The position numbers and the translations under genes were made by a program. This document shows, one piece after another, positions 60,677 through 64,000 of a DNA stretch of 64,000 nt (position 1 is the stretch's first letter; each line of letters starts with the position of its first letter). This DNA comes from Maribacter aestuarii (GTDB lineage: Bacteria; Bacteroidota; Bacteroidia; Flavobacteriales; Flavobacteriaceae). The stretch spans positions 2,308,501 to 2,372,500 of the forward strand of contig NZ_CP107031.2 in assembly GCF_027474845.2 (NCBI RefSeq), in the 5' to 3' direction. The notes under the pieces are model-generated. The model was not told where the DNA came from. It saw only the letters and a program-made list of their open reading frames with translations, and ran no database searches.

Positions 60677-61042
60677 CTAAAAGAGTCTTTTTCGTTGTAT
60701 GGATGTGGTTAGATTCTTTATGTGTCTATTCTGTTCCATCATCGCTTCTAAGGATTTTTCTAGTACTTTCCGCTCCTGTGGTTATTCATCACTGAAAGAT
60801 TGCACAGACGCGCTAGCAAATCGGTATTTTGGCTTTTAAAATTCATTTACTGTTCAAGTGATTTTGTCAAGCTCTTTTTATTTTCAAGAGTTGCCTTTAA
60901 TAGAATATTCTCATATTGGCTGCTGCTCAAGTTGGTTTCACAGAACTCGTCCTTATTCAAAAAGGTGTTGTATTTCTTCTGTGTAAAACATGACGTCGTG
61001 AATTAATCCATTATAAAGTTGATAAATACTAGTGTTTTTCAT
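60677..61042 (-). pseudogene. Decayed small helical protein gene (family of 33508 and 42504?)
   Basis: From ATG 61042 the minus strand reads MKNTSIYQLYNGLIHDVMFYTEE...QHLFE and stops at 60953. A one-base deletion in a T-run (CACCTTTTTGAA) lets it continue in the +1 frame as NKDEFCETNLSSSQYENILLKATLENKKSLTKSLEQ to 60847. Later, in yet another frame, come EKSLEAMMEQNRHIKNLTTS and RKRLF to 60677. The summed length (about 120) and the start resemble the small helical proteins, so this is probably a broken member of that group. Site 18 lies upstream and looks intact. Confidence 0.6.
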
Positions 61043-61110
61043 TATAAATTTTTTAGAACCATTTAATCGTTTCCATTTACAAAGAAACGAGTGAAAAAAA
61101 AGGTGCCAAA

Positions 61111-61122
61111 TGACTCAGGTCA
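61111..61122 (-). promoter_or_regulatory. FNR/CRP-like palindrome, site 18 (decayed gene)
   Basis: TGAC-TCAG-GTCA, centre 61116.5; minus-strand -7-like box TTTCTTTG at 61080-61087, 29.5 bp away. Facing the decayed gene at 60677-61042. On the plus strand the equivalent position is CTTTTTTC, a poor match. Confidence 0.6.
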
Positions 61123-61470
61123 TAGTGGTGTGCAATACTTTCTGCCTTTTTTCGTCGTCATCCAATCAATAAAATTGATAATCTAAAAATTACAGATTAC
61201 AATATGACGAGTCGAAAGGTTGCTAGGTGGAGGTAAAAATTGACCTTATCTGAAGTGATGGTACCTTTTGCACCCATCAGTATCCCAATATGCTTTTAAA
61301 AAATTTACTGCCAATCTTACATATTTTAAAGATTCATAGAGTTATGATACGTGACAATTATCATTTTAATGGAATTCAAAAAAGAATTTCTAAGCGTTCT
61401 CGGCTACCGATAAAAGTGGTTAGTTTCTAATTTTTAAGGTGTCACTAATAACTCTAATTTCTACATCCTG
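61123..61470 (+). other. Region without a supported gene
   Basis: A 28-codon frame from ATG 61344 (MIRDNYHFNGIQKRISKRSR...) is the only notable frame, with basic composition, but nothing else supports it. No hairpins of note. Confidence 0.3.
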
Positions 61471-61482
61471 ATAGAAGTCATT
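61471..61482 (+). promoter_or_regulatory. FNR/CRP-like palindrome, site 19 (baeRF-like gene)
   Basis: TGAT-AGAA-GTCA, centre 61476.5. The nearest -7-like box, TTACTTTG at 61503-61510, is 26.5 bp away, so the geometry is off by 3 bp from the others. Confidence 0.5.
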
Positions 61483-61526
61483 TTGATATTTCAATCCAAT
61501 CGTTACTTTGGCCAAAAAGTTTGGTT

Positions 61527-62699
61527 ATGCATACTTCTGAAATTCACCCGTTACCGAAAGAGATTTTTGAATCATTAATAGAAACCCACGCACTGCATTG
61601 TGTTTCTATCTATCTTCCCATGGATAAAAAGGGACAGGAACAAAACTTACATCTAGCACAAGGCTTTCTTAAAAAGTGTATTAACGAAGTACGGGATACG
61701 TTGACGCAACATCAAATGCATATTGATGAAATTAACAAACATCTCGATCCCGTAGCACAACTTCTGGACAGAGTGGATTTTTGGCGAAACCCCTCAGACG
61801 GACTAGCCATTTTTTTAAACCCTAAAGATGGGATGCAGTATTTTAAGGTCCCAATTTCTTTCGAGGTGAAAACCTATGTCTCCAGCCATTACTATTTAAA
61901 ACCATTATTGCCATTATACCATAATGTGGGTATGTATTACCTATTGGAACTCAGCCAAGATTATGTAAAATTGTACGAAGCATCTAGGTTTCATTTCAAA
62001 GATGTATACGTTGAAGATTTTGCCCCTAAGCGCCTAGAAGAAGCGGTAGGTTTTGATCACAAGCCAAAAATGTTGCAGTTTAGAACTGGGCAAAATGTGC
62101 ATAGCGCTGGTTCATTTCATGGGCATGGCGAAGGTAAAGATGACGAAAGAAAAGAACTAGTGACCTTCTTCAGGGCCGTTGACAAAGGTGTGAAAAAAGT
62201 GATTGGGCACAAAAATGTTCCCTTGGTATTGGTTTGTGTAGACCATTTATTCGATATCTATAAAGACGCCAGTACGTATCCAGAACTTCATCCAGAGAAT
62301 TTGGGAGGCGATCCGGAATTTAGAGGTAAAACCAGTTTGCACGAAGCATCTTGGAATTTGATGGAAAAGCATTTTACAAAGCACCAATCCCAGAAGGCAC
62401 TACAATTTAACGAGCTTTATCATACTCAGAAGACCTCTTACGAAATAGATGATATTCTCAACGCTGCCTTACATGGAAAGGTCGATACCCTCTTCATTGC
62501 TGATGAAGACGATATCTTCGGCACTTATGATTTTGAAAATAACAAGATTATAACCGATGACGAAAAGGACTTAAGCAATACCTCATTGACCAATTTGGCA
62601 GCGATAGAAGCCTTTAAGAGAGGTGGCAAAGTCTATGTTTTGCCCTCAAATGAAATGCCATTAAAAGAGAGTTCTATGAATGCGGTTTTTAGGTATTGA
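61527..62699 (+). CDS. baeRF-like (archaeo-eukaryotic release-factor family) protein
   Basis: 390 residues from ATG 61527 (TTG 61521 is in frame). The fold pattern is that of the baeRF3/baeRF7-type families: ETHALHCVSIYLPMDKKGQEQN..., WRNPSDGLAIFLNP, VGMYYLLELSQDYVKLYEASRFHF, GHKNVPLVLVCVDHLFDIYKDASTYPELHPE, and a C-terminal eRF1-like domain with DTLFIADEDDIFGTYD. eRF1-type proteins act at the ribosome, but the bacterial baeRF families lack known function. It precedes the archease-like gene by 135 bp. Confidence 0.78.
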   Translation: MHTSEIHPLPKEIFESLIETHALHCVSIYLPMDKKGQEQNLHLAQGFLKKCINEVRDTLTQHQMHIDEINKHLDPVAQLLDRVDFWRNPSDGLAIFLNPKDGMQYFKVPISFEVKTYVSSHYYLKPLLPLYHNVGMYYLLELSQDYVKLYEASRFHFKDVYVEDFAPKRLEEAVGFDHKPKMLQFRTGQNVHSAGSFHGHGEGKDDERKELVTFFRAVDKGVKKVIGHKNVPLVLVCVDHLFDIYKDASTYPELHPENLGGDPEFRGKTSLHEASWNLMEKHFTKHQSQKALQFNELYHTQKTSYEIDDILNAALHGKVDTLFIADEDDIFGTYDFENNKIITDDEKDLSNTSLTNLAAIEAFKRGGKVYVLPSNEMPLKESSMNAVFRY

Positions 62700-62749
62700 A
62701 CGGCCCCACCCCATGTATTACAAATTGATAGTCTGAAAGTCATAAATAC

Positions 62750-62761
62750 TGACACAGGTCA
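62750..62761 (+). promoter_or_regulatory. FNR/CRP-like palindrome, site 20 (archease-like gene)
   Basis: TGAC-ACAG-GTCA, centre 62755.5; -7-like box TAAATTCT at 62785-62792, 29.5 bp away. Confidence 0.68.
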
Positions 62762-62834
62762 TTGTAATAATTTGTTGTCTTCTTTAAATTCTGGGTGCTG
62801 GTTACGAATAAATCTGAATCAAAATAATACACTC

Positions 62835-63317
62835 ATGCACTTAGAAGTTGAAAAATCTAAGAAACACAAAAGGAGGCCTATTAAAAAAGCCTTGGAAACT
62901 CCACGTTCGCAAATCACAGTCGAGGGACTATCGTTACAACATTTGTTTAAAAATAGTCTTAGAGGTTTGGGTCACCTGTTAAGTCCCGGAGCATGTAGTT
63001 CGGCTAAACATTATGATTGCACAATGAAAATTCAGGTAACGGCGGAGAATAGTAAAGATTTGCTGCTCAATTTTTTGACCGAAATATTGGCATTGACCCA
63101 CAAGCACCATACTATTTTTTGCACCATGTATGCCGAAGAAATTACCGAAAGCAAAATTGTCGCACAAGTTTATGGCACTTGGTTCAAGAATTTTGACATG
63201 AAAATAAAATCTATAGCCAAATCAAAATGTTATATCAACAGAAAAGAGGACTTTTCATATACAGGTACCATTGTCTTTGAATTAGGAGATATGATCACGC
63301 CAATTCCAACTTCATAA
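62835..63317 (+). CDS. Diverged archease-like protein
   Basis: 160 residues from ATG 62835; the longer frame from 62772 starts upstream of the predicted transcript start. After a basic N-terminus it has VEGLSLQHLFKNSLRGLGHLLSP and the pattern KIQVTAENSKDLLLNFLTEILAL followed by VAQVYGTWF, DMKIKSIAKSKCYIN and GTIVFEL, which follow archease (GEDLEELLVNFLNELLYL...). The N-terminal EHTADVGI metal motif of true archease is not present. Archease promotes guanylation and multiple turnover of the RNA ligase RtcB; no RtcB is in the window. Assignment is by pattern only. Confidence 0.55.
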   Translation: MHLEVEKSKKHKRRPIKKALETPRSQITVEGLSLQHLFKNSLRGLGHLLSPGACSSAKHYDCTMKIQVTAENSKDLLLNFLTEILALTHKHHTIFCTMYAEEITESKIVAQVYGTWFKNFDMKIKSIAKSKCYINRKEDFSYTGTIVFELGDMITPIPTS

Positions 63318-63376
63318 AAACCTGTAGTCTGTCTTTTCTTTATGGGTTAACGTAGTGTATTAAACACCCGTCAGAC

Positions 63377-63388
63377 TGACTCAAGTCA
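63377..63388 (+). promoter_or_regulatory. FNR/CRP-like palindrome, site 21 (PepSY-like gene)
   Basis: TGAC-TCAA-GTCA, centre 63382.5; perfect -7 box TAGCTTTG at 63412-63419, 29.5 bp away. Confidence 0.8.
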
Positions 63389-63475
63389 TTGTAATGGGTA
63401 AAGCAATGCTCTAGCTTTGAGCTATTCAATTTGTATACTATGAGAATTAATTAAAAATAACTTAAATATTTGATC

Positions 63476-63985
63476 ATGACAAAACTAGTATTAGGTCTAT
63501 TAGCCTTGGGCTTGACCATCCCAGCCAGTGCTCAAATCATAAAAACAGAACAGCTTTCTGAAGTGGTGGTGTATGCAACCAATTATAAGTATTTACAGAA
63601 TGTGAATACCGAGGAAGTAGCTTCGGTACCGGTAGAATTATTGGAACGCAAAGTAGCGGCCTTTAACCTTAAAGATTCCGAATATTACGAAGATGATTGG
63701 GGTGTTTATAGTATCAACTTTTACATACCCAATGGCAGAATTCTAGCAGCTTACGATAGTGAAGGCAAATTATTACGAACGGCCGAAAGGTTTAAAAACG
63801 TCAAATTGCCCAAAGCCGTTAAAAAAGCAGTTTCAGACCGTTATCCGGGATGGAAAATTACAAAAGATGTTTATCTGGTCAATTATAACGAGGATAGAGG
63901 AGTGACGAAGAAATACAAGATTAAATTGAAAAATGGGGATGATATCGTGCGCGTCAAAATGAATGAAAAAGGCGAATATCTTTAA
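63476..63985 (+). CDS. Periplasmic PepSY-like protein
   Basis: 169 residues from ATG 63476 (TTG 63470 is in frame). The signal peptide ends near SAQI. A beta-rich body follows, with a PepSY-like segment (LPKAVKKAVSDRYPGWKITKDVYLVNYNEDRGVTKKYKIKLKNGDDIVRVKMNEKGEYL) typical of the PF11396-like family in Bacteroidota. Such proteins bind or inhibit proteases or other ligands; the role here is unknown. Last complete gene, in the regulon. Confidence 0.78.
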   Translation: MTKLVLGLLALGLTIPASAQIIKTEQLSEVVVYATNYKYLQNVNTEEVASVPVELLERKVAAFNLKDSEYYEDDWGVYSINFYIPNGRILAAYDSEGKLLRTAERFKNVKLPKAVKKAVSDRYPGWKITKDVYLVNYNEDRGVTKKYKIKLKNGDDIVRVKMNEKGEYL

Positions 63986-64000
63986 GGAAACATACTCATT

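Noticed and set aside
61344..61430. 28-codon frame MIRDNYHFN... between the decayed gene and the baeRF gene
   Set aside because: Too short, no promoter at a good distance and no supporting pattern.

Overview
The window comes from a member of the Bacteroidota, most likely a marine Flavobacteriaceae. The evidence is AT-rich DNA, promoters with the phylum-specific -7 element (TAnnTTTG), weak or absent Shine-Dalgarno sequences, and families typical of the group: TamB, a BlaI/BlaR-type M56 pair, DUF4407, DUF6799, BON, SYLF and PepSY-like proteins. One tRNA-Leu(UAG) is present. There is no rRNA, CRISPR array, transposase or phage gene.

Layout. 1-10 kb holds household and envelope genes: the end-truncated tamB, a DUF4407 membrane protein, an M56 peptidase/BlaI repressor pair with two operators, a PhnA-like protein, an M20 peptidase and the tRNA. 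10-20 kb holds a small HTH protein, a rhodanese, a DUF6799 protein with a beta-barrel protein, a tripartite RND efflux operon (TolC, adaptor, RND pump, PII-like protein, DUF2892) and upp. 20-25.6 kb is an ABC/LolA-like/outer-membrane barrel operon. 26-64 kb is a long stress and survival island: Hsp20, Ca-type P-ATPase, erythromycin-esterase-like protein, stand-alone LigD polymerase, two BON proteins, CheB-CheR/PAS fusion, histidine kinase, receiver, FtsH, AhpD-like protein, LpxL-like acyltransferase, HtrA, desaturase, LOG protein, two universal stress proteins, VOC, SYLF, a sigma-like protein, an AI-2E family permease, PfkB, a second HtrA-like protease, a baeRF-like protein and an archease-like protein.

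The main discovery is regulatory. Twenty-two inverted repeats of the form TGA(C/T)-N4-(G/A)TCA, including one GTAAC-N4-GTTAC variant, lie upstream of these genes on both strands. In 20 of them the centre of the repeat is exactly 29.5 bp from the first base of a TAnnTTTG-like -7 box. This would put an FNR/CRP-family activator at about -41.5 (class II position). The island therefore looks like one regulon, and its gene content resembles the mycobacterial DosR dormancy regulon. No Crp/Fnr gene is in the window. The regulon also appears to include a noncoding locus (57.6-58.5 kb) with four strong hairpins and two diverged tandem copies of a unit of about 220 bp, a candidate FNR-activated small-RNA locus.

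A second theme is broken reading frames. Apparent one-base indels, mostly in homopolymers, interrupt the P-ATPase, the AI-2E permease, the PDZ domain of the second protease, the FtsH N-terminus and an xthA remnant, and one small gene has decayed although its upstream site is intact. From the sequence alone these could be sequencing errors, real decay or, in two cases with canonical slippery heptamers, programmed -1 frameshifting.
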